A stretch of DNA of 13,605 bases from Candidatus Moraniibacteriota bacterium. Its GTDB lineage: Bacteria > Patescibacteriota > Minisyncoccia > Moranbacterales > UBA1568. This document shows, in pieces, positions 7,250 through 13,605 of this stretch; the stretch's first letter is position 1, and the number at the start of each line of letters is the position of its first letter. The stretch is from assembly GCA_030690925.1 (NCBI GenBank), contig JAUYFO010000033.1, positions 1-13,605 of the forward strand, read 5' to 3'. The notes below the pieces were generated by a model, which ran no database searches, was not told the origin of the DNA, and saw only the letters and a list, made by a program, of their open reading frames with translations. Both the position numbers and the translations under genes were made by a program.

Positions 7250-8284
7250 TTAGAAAAAGAATGAGGCATCGCCAGTGGCCTTCTTGCGCAATTCTTCTTC
7301 ATACGTTCGCCAGACAGAATCTCGAAACTCTATGCGCGCGGTCTCTGTATTATAGAAATACGTACGATCCAATGTCCAAATCGGGATACCCTTCATCTGC
7401 TTGGCCAACCAATCAGCGAACGTTGTCTTGCGAGCAAAGACCTGCTTCAAACGGTAGAGCTGCTGATTATCTTTGTCCCTTTTCGTCTCCTGCACCAACA
7501 GAATATGGAACCCCAGAGTACTTTCCACGACACTCCCTGGTATGCCGACTTTCTGCGACGAGACTGGGCTGCGGAGTTCTGGTGTCAAATCATTCACAGC
7601 AAACCACCCCAGATCACCCCCTTCATCGGCTGTCTGTCCTTCGGAATACTGCTTGACCACCTTGGCGAAATCACTCCCCTGGCGCAAGGCTTCAGTAGCC
7701 TGTTCGATTTTGGTCTTAGCCACCCCCACCGGGTCAGTCTCTTTGAGAAAACGCTCGTTCAATTTCTCTTCGTACAGACCAGGCAACACTACTTTTTTTT
7801 CAAAATCACGAAGGGTCCAACCGTACAGACGCTCGAGGTTCTCGGTCACTGCGGCACTACTACCATATTCTTCCAGCTTCCGCGCTACCCCCTGCTCTGC
7901 CATGTCAGGACTGACAAAAATGTCTCGCTCCCGCGCCAAATACATAATCACCTGGTCTTCTACCATTTTATTAAGTACTTCTTTCTCTCGCACTGCCAGA
8001 CGTTTTTTCCCTTCATCAGTCGAAAAATCCACCCGCAACCCCACCTGGGAAAAATCCTGGTTTTCATAGAAACGCCGGATAGACCGCATATTTTTTGCCA
8101 ACTCTCGGGAAGAAATCCCTCCTCGATAACCCACAACAACCACCGGATAGGACAGGCGTGTCATCAAAAACTCCCCTGCCACAGAACGCGGTGCCACGTA
8201 CACCACAAGAAGCGACAACGCAAACAACAAGACGGTCAGCGCGAGCAGCCCATACCCGATTGTCGACCACTTAATCATCTTCAT
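7250..8284 (-). CDS. Membrane-anchored parvulin-type peptidyl-prolyl isomerase (SurA/PrsA-like)
   Basis: Parvulins catalyse cis-trans isomerisation of prolyl bonds and act as folding chaperones for exported proteins. The 344-residue protein has one N-terminal membrane anchor (about 8-31) and no lipobox cysteine, so it is anchored by a helix rather than lipidated like PrsA. A SurA-N-like helical chaperone region spans about 55-180. A PpiC/rotamase domain follows (about 185-268) with signatures GSDFAKVVKQYSEG (203-216), GGDLGWF (222-228) and GFHILLV (258-264). The rotamase core looks slightly short: after GGDLGWF the usual stretch reaching a long loop is compact. The C-terminal 75 residues (270-344) form an extra region rich in aromatic and charged residues with no family I recognise. 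It lies 22 bases after the FtsB-like gene and 33 bases before htrA, forming a folding/degradation pair. Confidence 0.9.
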   Translation of the reverse strand: MKMIKWSTIGYGLLALTVLLFALSLLVVYVAPRSVAGEFLMTRLSYPVVVVGYRGGISSRELAKNMRSIRRFYENQDFSQVGLRVDFSTDEGKKRLAVREKEVLNKMVEDQVIMYLARERDIFVSPDMAEQGVARKLEEYGSSAAVTENLERLYGWTLRDFEKKVVLPGLYEEKLNERFLKETDPVGVAKTKIEQATEALRQGSDFAKVVKQYSEGQTADEGGDLGWFAVNDLTPELRSPVSSQKVGIPGSVVESTLGFHILLVQETKRDKDNQQLYRLKQVFARKTTFADWLAKQMKGIPIWTLDRTYFYNTETARIEFRDSVWRTYEEELRKKATGDASFFF

Positions 8285-8306
8285 ACTGCGTGTGTGATTG
8301 CCATGA

Positions 8307-8705
8307 TTACTCCGTGCTCGCTCCGAAAAAAACTTGCCACCATCGTTTATAATTAGGGTAGAATCCGGTCACCTCCGGAGCCGCCCTCTTTGGTGTTTCT
8401 TCCATGGCCATTGTTTCCCTTTCGGGACGAGCCTGGATCACAACCACCGCCTCATCCACCTTTTTCATACCCAGCTTTTCTTTGGCTTCCTGTTCGCGAA
8501 AATTATCGGAAGAAAAATAACTGATCTTCTCGCTCAACGTCTCATTTTCGCGACGGATCTTGTCCGCCTCATTCTGCAGGAGACGCACTTCGTTCTCAAT
8601 ACGTCCATTACGTGAAAACTGCTTCGAAGAAAGAAAAGCCACCCACGAGATGAGGGCCACCATCAGCACCACGCCTCCGCGTATGAGATATCTCCGTGCA
8701 ACCAT
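8307..8705 (-). CDS. FtsB/DivIC-like cell division (septum formation initiator) protein
   Basis: FtsB/DivIC proteins join FtsL and FtsQ/DivIB at the septum and help switch on septal peptidoglycan synthesis. The start is taken as ATG at 8705, because GGGAGGGG lies nine bases upstream; the open frame extends further upstream but overlaps the small 8744-8854 gene. The 132-residue product has a short basic N-terminus, one membrane helix (about 9-26), a coiled coil (about 32-62, leucines and hydrophobics in heptad spacing) and the family tail pattern FREQEAKEKLGMKKVDEAVVVI (69-90). An added C-terminal tail (91-132) is Pro/Glu-rich and ends with an aromatic patch NYKRWWQVFFG, common to my knowledge in Patescibacteria homologues. 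FtsB, FtsL and DivIC are hard to tell apart by sequence, so no symbol is given. Confidence 0.85.
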   Translation of the reverse strand: MVARRYLIRGGVVLMVALISWVAFLSSKQFSRNGRIENEVRLLQNEADKIRRENETLSEKISYFSSDNFREQEAKEKLGMKKVDEAVVVIQARPERETMAMEETPKRAAPEVTGFYPNYKRWWQVFFGASTE

Positions 8706-8714
8706 ACGGCCAAA

Positions 8715-8722
8715 CCCCTCCC
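8715..8722 (-). promoter_or_regulatory. Strong ribosome binding site of the FtsB-like gene
   Basis: GGGAGGGG on the minus strand lies nine bases before the ATG at 8705. It is the strongest Shine-Dalgarno sequence in the window and fixes the start of the FtsB-like gene, ruling out the longer open frame. Confidence 0.7.
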
Positions 8723-8743
8723 AATATTTAACAAATCCCCCCG

Positions 8744-8854
8744 CTAGTACATGAAAATCGGCGCCAACAAAAACCCAATCATGGAAACCACGACCAGTAC
8801 CGAAATGACCACCCACACGGCATACACTCGCTTGTGCCACCTTCTGAAACTCAT
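8744..8854 (-). CDS. Small single-pass membrane protein, 36 residues
   Basis: A short frame from ATG at 8854 to TAG at 8744 encodes 36 residues. It has a basic amphipathic N-terminus (MSFRRWHKRVY) followed by one hydrophobic helix (about 12-33) and ends APIFMY. The positive-inside rule predicts the N-terminus in the cytoplasm. Support for it being real: the predicted promoter at 8893-8921 places the transcript start near 8886, about 31 bases before this ATG; the composition is that of a true membrane segment, not a shadow; and the next gene begins 38 bases after its stop. No clear Shine-Dalgarno sequence is present. I recall similar tiny membrane proteins near division genes in Patescibacteria but name no family. 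It may be a division-complex or FtsB-like partner subunit (inference). Confidence 0.6.
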   Translation of the reverse strand: MSFRRWHKRVYAVWVVISVLVVVSMIGFLLAPIFMY

Positions 8855-8892
8855 AGGCTTGCAGTCTCACAGATCAGACTTGATTCTTTCTC

Positions 8893-8921
8893 ATCATACC
8901 AAGAAACGGCTACTGGGACAA
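8893..8921 (-). promoter_or_regulatory. Extended -10 sigma-70-type promoter, start of the division-to-lepA block
   Basis: On the minus strand -35 TTGTCC (8916-8921), a 17-base spacer and -10 TATGAT (8893-8898) are preceded by TGG, which fits the extended -10 TGn element. The predicted start is near 8886. It is the only good promoter upstream of the FtsB-like, PPIase, htrA, membrane protein and lepA genes, so it may drive all of them. Confidence 0.65.
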
Positions 8922-8984
8922 CCTCGCCTAGCTCTACTCCTTCTCTCAAACATTTCTTTGAAACACCTGAAACAGGAAGCGGTA

Positions 8985-8999
8985 GTAGGGATATCCTAC
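8985..8999 (-). terminator. Weak hairpin after the TraG-like gene
   Basis: GTAGG (8985-8989) pairs with CCTAC (8995-8999) around a five-base loop, starting about four bases after the stop codon of the 9003-11141 gene. The stem is only 5 bp and no T run follows on the minus strand, so termination here is uncertain. It is the only hairpin of note between the two transcription blocks. Confidence 0.25.
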
Positions 9000-9002
9000 C
9001 TA

Positions 9003-11141
9003 TCAGTCACGTTTGTGAGCGGCACCAATCATTTCCCGCAGTTCACCCAAGTTTACTTCTGGGCGCTTGCGCAGAGTCTTGAATCTTTTCGGTTCGATGT
9101 GCTGAGCCTGAGCGAGCGATACTGGCTGACTGGTAGGAGCGTAAACCTGGGAATGCTTGACCTGGTGGCGGGGCGCCTCTGGCGATCGCTCTATGTTCTT
9201 GGTATTCTGCACGCTTTGTGGAGTAGCCTCCTGTTTTTTGACTATCTCGTTCCGTGCCTTGGCGGTCGCCCGCTGATAATCTCGCAAACAATCCTTACAA
9301 AACGTGGGGCGCTTACCATCAGGAACAAACGGCACTTCGATATCCGTTTCACAGGTGGCGCACTTGGTTTGATAAAGCACTTTTTCTGGAGTGACCTCTA
9401 CCAGTTCTTGTAAAGTTTCGGTATTCGAGCGCTGTCCTTCTATTCTTTGTGGTTTACTCTCTCCCTCTTGCTGCTGCTTAGCTTGCTCTTCTTTTTCAAA
9501 AGCATCCAGGTCCGTCGACAGCTCTTTCTTGGGAGCTAATGGTGGCACAAATTTCGGTGGCGTCTCGGGAGCGTTCGTCACCAAAGTAGCCTGGAGCAAC
9601 GCCGAGGCCTGTTCCTTGGAATAGATGCTTTCTTCTTGTTTGGGTATGACTGATGCCGACTCCTTGAGTGGCGTTTTCGTTCCCTCATGACGCCCCACGC
9701 CAAAAACAGCTGCTGCAGGCCCTGCCACCGGCTTCGTTTTCGGCAATACCTCTTCCTTGAGCTTTGACACCACAGACACTGCCGCAGGTCGCGAGACAAC
9801 CGTCGGGCGGACTACGGGCAATTCTTTTTTCACCAAGGCCTGGCGCTCTTCTGGTGACAGCATGCCGCTCCAACGACGAATCTTATCTTCCACATCTTCC
9901 TTGTTGGAAGTATAGCGTTCCCGGGAAGCCTGAATGATTTTGCGTTCTGTTTCTGGATCACCCTCGATTTTGATTGGCGGCAACACGGTAGCACTGAAAG
10001 CATCACCAGCGATCCCATCGATCATCAGTTTCAGATAAATCTGATACTTGGGCAAGTTGACGATATCGTTCATCATGAACACCGGCTCAAATTCCTTCTC
10101 CAGAAACTCTGCGTCCATCCCGCCGACACGGAAGGAAATGATGCTACCGGCGTTGCCAAAGATGGCATCGCGCACTTCCTCGGCAATCTGGGTAACATAC
10201 TGGTTAGCCAAAATGAGGTTGAGGCGATACTTACGTGCTTCCGAGAGAATATTGGCAAACGATTCTGTGGCGAAATTTTGAAACTCATCAACATAGAGGT
10301 AGAAGTCAGCTCGGGTTTCCTCAGGAATATCCACTCGGCCCATGGCGGCCAACTGGATCTTGGTGATCATCATGGCCCCTAACAGAGCACTGTTATCTTC
10401 GCCCAGGCGACCCTTGGAAAGGTTCATAATAAGGATCTTACGCTCATCCATAACCTGACGCACGTCAAACGACGACGTTGTCTGACCAACAATATTTCTG
10501 ATCAGGGCACTCGAGAGGAATTGTCCAACCTTGTTCTGAATAGGTGAAATTACTTCCTGTAGCACCCGGGAGTCCCATTTGGAAAACTCATCCACCCAGA
10601 AAGAGCGCACTACTGGATCAGTGATTTTTTCTACCACCCGTTCCCGATAGGACTTGTCGACAAGGATGCGGGTCACTCCCAAAAGCGTGCTCCCCGGATA
10701 TTCAAGCAGTGCCAAGATGGCATTGCGCAAGATGTACTCTAAGCGTGGACCCCAAGAATCAGCCCAGATTTTTTTGAACACCCCCACCAACCCAGAGGCT
10801 ACCAAATGGCGATACTCGGGACTGACCTTCTCCATAACGTTGAAGGCGATCGGGAAATCCTGATCAGCTGGGTTGAAATAGATGACATCGTTGATCCGGT
10901 GACTCGGAATAGCTTTGATCAGTTTTTCTGCGGTGTCACCGTGCGGATCGATAAAGGCAATACCATGACCATTCTGAATATCTTGAATAGCCAAATTCTC
11001 CAACAGATTGGTCTTACCCATACCAGTCTTGCCGATCAGGTACATATGCCGGCGACGGTCGTCCGCCTTGATACCAAACACCCGCTCCTGATTACGGAAG
11101 TTCGTCTTGGCAAAAAAAGTGATGTCATTTTGCTGAGCCAT
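9003..11141 (-). CDS. VirD4/TraG-like (HerA/FtsK-superfamily) ATPase with C-terminal zinc ribbon
   Basis: This 712-residue protein is an additional-strand (RecA-like) P-loop ATPase of the type IV coupling-protein type. Walker A is GKTGMGKT (37-44). DPHGDTAEKLI (65-75) matches the family motif after the first strand. Walker B is FYLYVDEFQNF (280-290), and LSEARKYRLNLILANQY (299-315) is the typical TraG/TraD sensor segment. The ATPase core ends near residue 400. A long low-complexity Pro/Glu/Lys linker (about 435-585) leads to a zinc ribbon with Cys594, Cys597, Cys615 and Cys618 around VPFVPDGKRPTF, then a basic tail. Unlike VirD4 it has no N-terminal membrane helices; the gene four bases upstream encodes a membrane protein that could supply them. 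No relaxase or other conjugation gene is present, so a conjugative role is unproven. Confidence 0.9.
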   Translation of the reverse strand: MAQQNDITFFAKTNFRNQERVFGIKADDRRRHMYLIGKTGMGKTNLLENLAIQDIQNGHGIAFIDPHGDTAEKLIKAIPSHRINDVIYFNPADQDFPIAFNVMEKVSPEYRHLVASGLVGVFKKIWADSWGPRLEYILRNAILALLEYPGSTLLGVTRILVDKSYRERVVEKITDPVVRSFWVDEFSKWDSRVLQEVISPIQNKVGQFLSSALIRNIVGQTTSSFDVRQVMDERKILIMNLSKGRLGEDNSALLGAMMITKIQLAAMGRVDIPEETRADFYLYVDEFQNFATESFANILSEARKYRLNLILANQYVTQIAEEVRDAIFGNAGSIISFRVGGMDAEFLEKEFEPVFMMNDIVNLPKYQIYLKLMIDGIAGDAFSATVLPPIKIEGDPETERKIIQASRERYTSNKEDVEDKIRRWSGMLSPEERQALVKKELPVVRPTVVSRPAAVSVVSKLKEEVLPKTKPVAGPAAAVFGVGRHEGTKTPLKESASVIPKQEESIYSKEQASALLQATLVTNAPETPPKFVPPLAPKKELSTDLDAFEKEEQAKQQQEGESKPQRIEGQRSNTETLQELVEVTPEKVLYQTKCATCETDIEVPFVPDGKRPTFCKDCLRDYQRATAKARNEIVKKQEATPQSVQNTKNIERSPEAPRHQVKHSQVYAPTSQPVSLAQAQHIEPKRFKTLRKRPEVNLGELREMIGAAHKRD

Positions 11142-11145
11142 AGTA

Positions 11146-12450
11146 TTACTCGATATCTAACAGAGGTAAATTGCTGGGAGCCCCGCCACGCTTGGCCGCC
11201 ACCCGAGTGAGGGCTGGGGCCGTAACCGCCATATCGGGGATATGGAACACCGTCGCTAACTCTTCGGAACTGAGCATGAAACGCGTACTCTGCGGATCGG
11301 TATCACGAGTGATGTAGCGTCGGAACAGTCGTCGCTGGCGATAGCGGAGCCGTTCCTCGGTAAAGATATAGTTGGCGTAGGTTTTAGAGGAGTCTCCCGG
11401 CTTGAAACTGTTGAGGTTAAAATCATTAAACTGCTTAATCGCTCCAATAAAAGAAGAAACTCCAGTCGGCTTATTAAAGACTTCACGTCGTCCGATATAG
11501 ACATGACGCATCCGTGTCTTGAACATTTGTTTGCCAATATTGTTTTCCAGGGCCTCGAGCACTTTTTTCTGGCCTGGTGAAAGACGAAATTCCAGGGGCT
11601 GTTCTTCTTTCTTTTCTGCCTTAGCCCCAACCGTAAACTCGACTTCCTTTCCCAACAAACCGTTACCCAGATTCCCTAACACGTCCGTTATATCAGAAAA
11701 CAGTCGCTGGAAAAATCCTTGCTTTTCCTCTTTCACTTTCCCCAAAAATTCATCGATGGTATCCTGGCCAGTCGTAAACCAACTTTCCGAATAGGGAGTA
11801 ACGATATACTGCAACCAAATATACTGACCCGGCCCCGTCTGACCCATGGTTTCGATCAGTCCGGCCAAAGGGTCAACCATCTTGCCGGTCACGCTTTCTT
11901 CAAAAAAGCGGTAGGTCTTGATCGGATAGAGATCGGGTTTGACGAACACAAAATCCGTCCCCCACAAATCCCAGTCTTTGTTGGGGAGTGTCTTTGGTAC
12001 CAAGTTGACATAGTCTTCTGCTTCCACCACCTCGACCCCCGGATACTGGGCATAGAAGTGAGCCTCGACCAGATTGCGAAATCCTGCTTGAGTACGGACA
12101 TAGAAGTGTACTTGGCCCTCAATACTAGCCATCTCCAGGGAAAAAGAAACTGGGAACTCCCCTTTGATAAAGGTCTCTACCGGGGTAGGACTCTTCATCA
12201 CTCCGGCGAAGCCATTGAAAATAGACTCCATAGGAAGCGGACTGGCTTCGATATCACGCGGTGGAATAATTTCTAAGAGCACCCACTTGATACTGCCACC
12301 GTAGTGGCCCCACACGTGGAGCATCCACAACAACTCAAAAAGAAAAAACAAAAGCGGCGGAAAGATAATAAACCACACGTTCATCAGCAAAGAAAAAACA
12401 CTCCCCATCATGGAAAAAGTATCGGCAAAGTTTGCAAAAAGAGTACCCAT
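11146..12450 (-). CDS. Membrane-anchored protein (DUF8128-like), partner of the TraG-like ATPase
   Basis: The 434-residue protein has one or two closely spaced membrane helices near the N-terminus (about 18-47), then a large soluble region. The first part of that region (about 60-230) looks like an alpha/beta domain (EGQVHFYVRTQAGFRNLVEA and onward). After a charged linker (235-285) comes a second domain ending in the conserved segment LSSEELATVFHIPDMAVTAPAL (393-414) and RGGAPSNLP (421-429). I recall this tail motif as typical of the DUF8128-type proteins found next to TraG-like ATPases in Patescibacteria; the function is unknown. It ends four bases before the ATPase start, so the two are probably translationally coupled and form one complex. 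A terminator-like hairpin lies just before the ATG, and no Shine-Dalgarno sequence is seen. Residues 14-15 offer alternative ATG starts. Confidence 0.85.
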   Translation of the reverse strand: MGTLFANFADTFSMMGSVFSLLMNVWFIIFPPLLFFLFELLWMLHVWGHYGGSIKWVLLEIIPPRDIEASPLPMESIFNGFAGVMKSPTPVETFIKGEFPVSFSLEMASIEGQVHFYVRTQAGFRNLVEAHFYAQYPGVEVVEAEDYVNLVPKTLPNKDWDLWGTDFVFVKPDLYPIKTYRFFEESVTGKMVDPLAGLIETMGQTGPGQYIWLQYIVTPYSESWFTTGQDTIDEFLGKVKEEKQGFFQRLFSDITDVLGNLGNGLLGKEVEFTVGAKAEKKEEQPLEFRLSPGQKKVLEALENNIGKQMFKTRMRHVYIGRREVFNKPTGVSSFIGAIKQFNDFNLNSFKPGDSSKTYANYIFTEERLRYRQRRLFRRYITRDTDPQSTRFMLSSEELATVFHIPDMAVTAPALTRVAAKRGGAPSNLPLLDIE

Positions 12451-12453
12451 GGG

Positions 12454-12473
12454 AAAAGGGGTGCGTTGACCCC
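12454..12473 (-). terminator. Short GC-rich hairpin with T run, before the DUF8128-like gene
   Basis: On the minus strand GGGGT pairs with ACCCC around a six-base loop (12458-12473) and is followed directly by TTTT (12454-12457). This has the shape of a small intrinsic terminator or attenuator. It lies between the stop of the sigma-4 protein gene (12506) and the ATG at 12450, so it may uncouple expression of the two genes. The stem has only 5 bp, so it may be leaky. Confidence 0.4.
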
Positions 12474-12505
12474 GTTAGAAGTGTGACAGAAAAATATCTA
12501 TCTCC

Positions 12506-13564
12506 TTACTTGATAGTATAGGCGTTCTTCCCAATGCGTGCAAAAAAAGTATTTAAATTAATGATGACGGTAGACTTTTTGACCTGACGAATTTTCAGGA
12601 CACGCGCCAAAACCGCTTCTCGGGACAGGGGTTCCTTGGAACCCCGTAGGATATCCGTAATCACTTCTTTGACGGTACCCCGCTTGTAGCCCCAGTCAGA
12701 AAGAGCGTAGATACCCCGCCCTACCAAGACGAAACGTTTGTCTTTGATGAGTTCGTTATGAACCGTCTGAGGATGACTTTTCTTTTTCTTCTGCAAACCG
12801 TAACTGTCGATGAGACTAGCGATTTCACGAAAATGAAGCGGCGTGTTTTTGGTCTGGAGTACCAGATAGGCTTTTTCGCGGGTTCCCCGTGGTTTGATGT
12901 CGCTCCAACCAGCAAGACCCCACTTGCCAAAAACGCTTTGCTTAATCTCTTTCGATACAGACAAGAGATTATAAAGCGCCTGCTCGCTCAGATCGCCATG
13001 GACCTGCTTGAAGCGAGCGTAGAGCGCCTTGCCTTCCAAGGCATCCCCAACTTCTTTGAGAATCGTCTTGACACCATCGATCACCTTCTTCAGATCAGGC
13101 AGTGAAAAATCTTTCAAGCGGTAGAGCTTCTCATATTCCTTGGTAGCTTTTTCTTCTTTGACAATAGAGAGCGCCTCAAGAAAGGCTAAGAGTGCCCCCC
13201 GCTCTTTCTTGCTCTGAAAAGAAAGTTTCTCGAGCAAATCATCCGCCTTCATCACACCCTGGTTTTCTGCCAAAGCGTGCTCGATAGAATCGACTACTTC
13301 ACCGATGGAAGGGTGGGCCTTCTCCTGAGACAAGAAGCCAAGCGCACTCCCGATAACCTGACGCACCCGTTCCCGAGTGATCTGATAGGAGCGCCCGATC
13401 TCTTCTAGAGTCTTGGGGGTTTCGTTTCCGATACCAAAGCGAGCCTCAACGATGCTGCGTGAACGCACTGGCAAACGTTCCAGAAGTCCCTGCAACGTGG
13501 AGGAAAAAAGCCCACGAGGCTCTTTCGGTTTCGGAGGAGAAGAGATACTGTTGGAAGTGGCCAT
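12506..13564 (-). CDS. Sigma-region-4 / winged-helix (HARE-HTH-like) DNA-binding protein
   Basis: The 352-residue protein starts with a disordered Ser/Pro/Lys stretch (1-18). A clear sigma-70 region-4 helix-turn-helix follows (about 20-80): LPVRSRSIVEARFGIG (31-46), KTLEEIG (51-57) and the recognition helix TRERVRQVIGSAL (63-75). The rest appears to be a row of winged-helix units, near residues 90-150, 160-222, 228-292 and 296-352. The third (REKAYLVLQTKNTPLHFREI, then GRGIYALSDWG) resembles the HARE-HTH domain of the RNA polymerase delta subunit. No sigma region 2 is present, so it cannot open promoters alone and is more likely a regulator or polymerase accessory factor (inference). The ATG at 13564 has no visible Shine-Dalgarno sequence. 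The 41 bases upstream to the window edge show no clear promoter. Confidence 0.88.
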   Translation of the reverse strand: MATSNSISSPPKPKEPRGLFSSTLQGLLERLPVRSRSIVEARFGIGNETPKTLEEIGRSYQITRERVRQVIGSALGFLSQEKAHPSIGEVVDSIEHALAENQGVMKADDLLEKLSFQSKKERGALLAFLEALSIVKEEKATKEYEKLYRLKDFSLPDLKKVIDGVKTILKEVGDALEGKALYARFKQVHGDLSEQALYNLLSVSKEIKQSVFGKWGLAGWSDIKPRGTREKAYLVLQTKNTPLHFREIASLIDSYGLQKKKKSHPQTVHNELIKDKRFVLVGRGIYALSDWGYKRGTVKEVITDILRGSKEPLSREAVLARVLKIRQVKKSTVIINLNTFFARIGKNAYTIK

Positions 13565-13605
13565 AATAACGGGCTAAAAATTGGCTTACCGTGATGCTTT
13601 TCTGC

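Noticed and set aside
6288..7253. Long plus-strand open frame (321 codons) opposite htrA
   Set aside because: The minus-strand frame has full HtrA protease and PDZ motifs; the plus frame has a low-complexity, Ser/Thr/Pro-rich composition typical of an antisense shadow.
7505..8356. Long plus-strand open frame (283 codons) opposite the PPIase
   Set aside because: Histidine- and phenylalanine-rich composition, no domain or ribosome binding site, fully opposite a recognisable gene.
8706..8870. N-terminal extension of the FtsB-like frame
   Set aside because: The strong GGGAGGGG nine bases before the ATG at 8705, the membrane helix position and the overlapping small gene all favour the shorter protein.
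8959..8974. Two copies of TGAAACA spaced by nine bases upstream of the 8893-8921 promoter
   Set aside because: Seven-base repeats are expected by chance at this frequency; no further copies are seen nearby.

Overview
This window looks like a chromosomal segment of a Candidate Phyla Radiation (Patescibacteria) bacterium. Four things point there: the compact gene layout; a single-pass coiled-coil FtsB/DivIC-type protein with an aromatic, basic C-terminus; a membrane protein with a conserved C-terminal motif paired with a VirD4/TraG-like ATPase that carries a C-terminal zinc ribbon; and a sigma-region-4 protein fused to winged-helix repeats. TGA is used as a stop (for example at 9003 and 5147), so the recoded Gracilibacteria/Absconditabacteria code does not apply. 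The phylum is an inference from protein style; there is no rRNA or tRNA in the window to confirm it.

All twelve recognised genes lie on the minus strand, so transcription runs from right to left. They fall into three blocks. Block 1 (13564 to 9003) holds a sigma-4/HARE-like regulator, a short terminator-like hairpin, a DUF8128-like membrane protein and a TraG/VirD4-like ATPase. Block 2 (8854 to 3276) starts at a good extended -10 promoter (8893-8921). It holds a 36-residue single-TM protein, an FtsB/DivIC-like division protein, a parvulin-type peptidyl-prolyl isomerase, an HtrA serine protease, an unknown polytopic membrane protein and the translation GTPase LepA (EF4). Block 3 (2923 to 40) starts at a second good promoter (2947-2975). 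It holds thioredoxin, a YjbQ/UPF0047 enzyme, the endolytic transglycosylase MltG and an unknown polytopic membrane protein.

The genes have an envelope-biogenesis and quality-control theme: cell division (FtsB-like), extracytoplasmic folding and proteolysis (PpiC-type isomerase, HtrA), peptidoglycan strand termination (MltG), thiol redox control (thioredoxin) and a secretion-type ATPase with its membrane partner. LepA and the sigma-4 protein add translation and transcription control.

The most unusual non-coding part is the 352-base gap between lepA and trxA (2924-3275). It contains no credible gene but is packed with nested inverted repeats. Three hairpins share an identical CTTG loop closed by G-C, two of them sit inside a long-range stem, and a perfect 18-bp palindrome begins two bases after the lepA stop. 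At the extreme left edge (3-29) there is a near-perfect CIRCE operator (16 of 18 positions). It predicts that the next gene, outside the window, is an HrcA-controlled chaperone gene.
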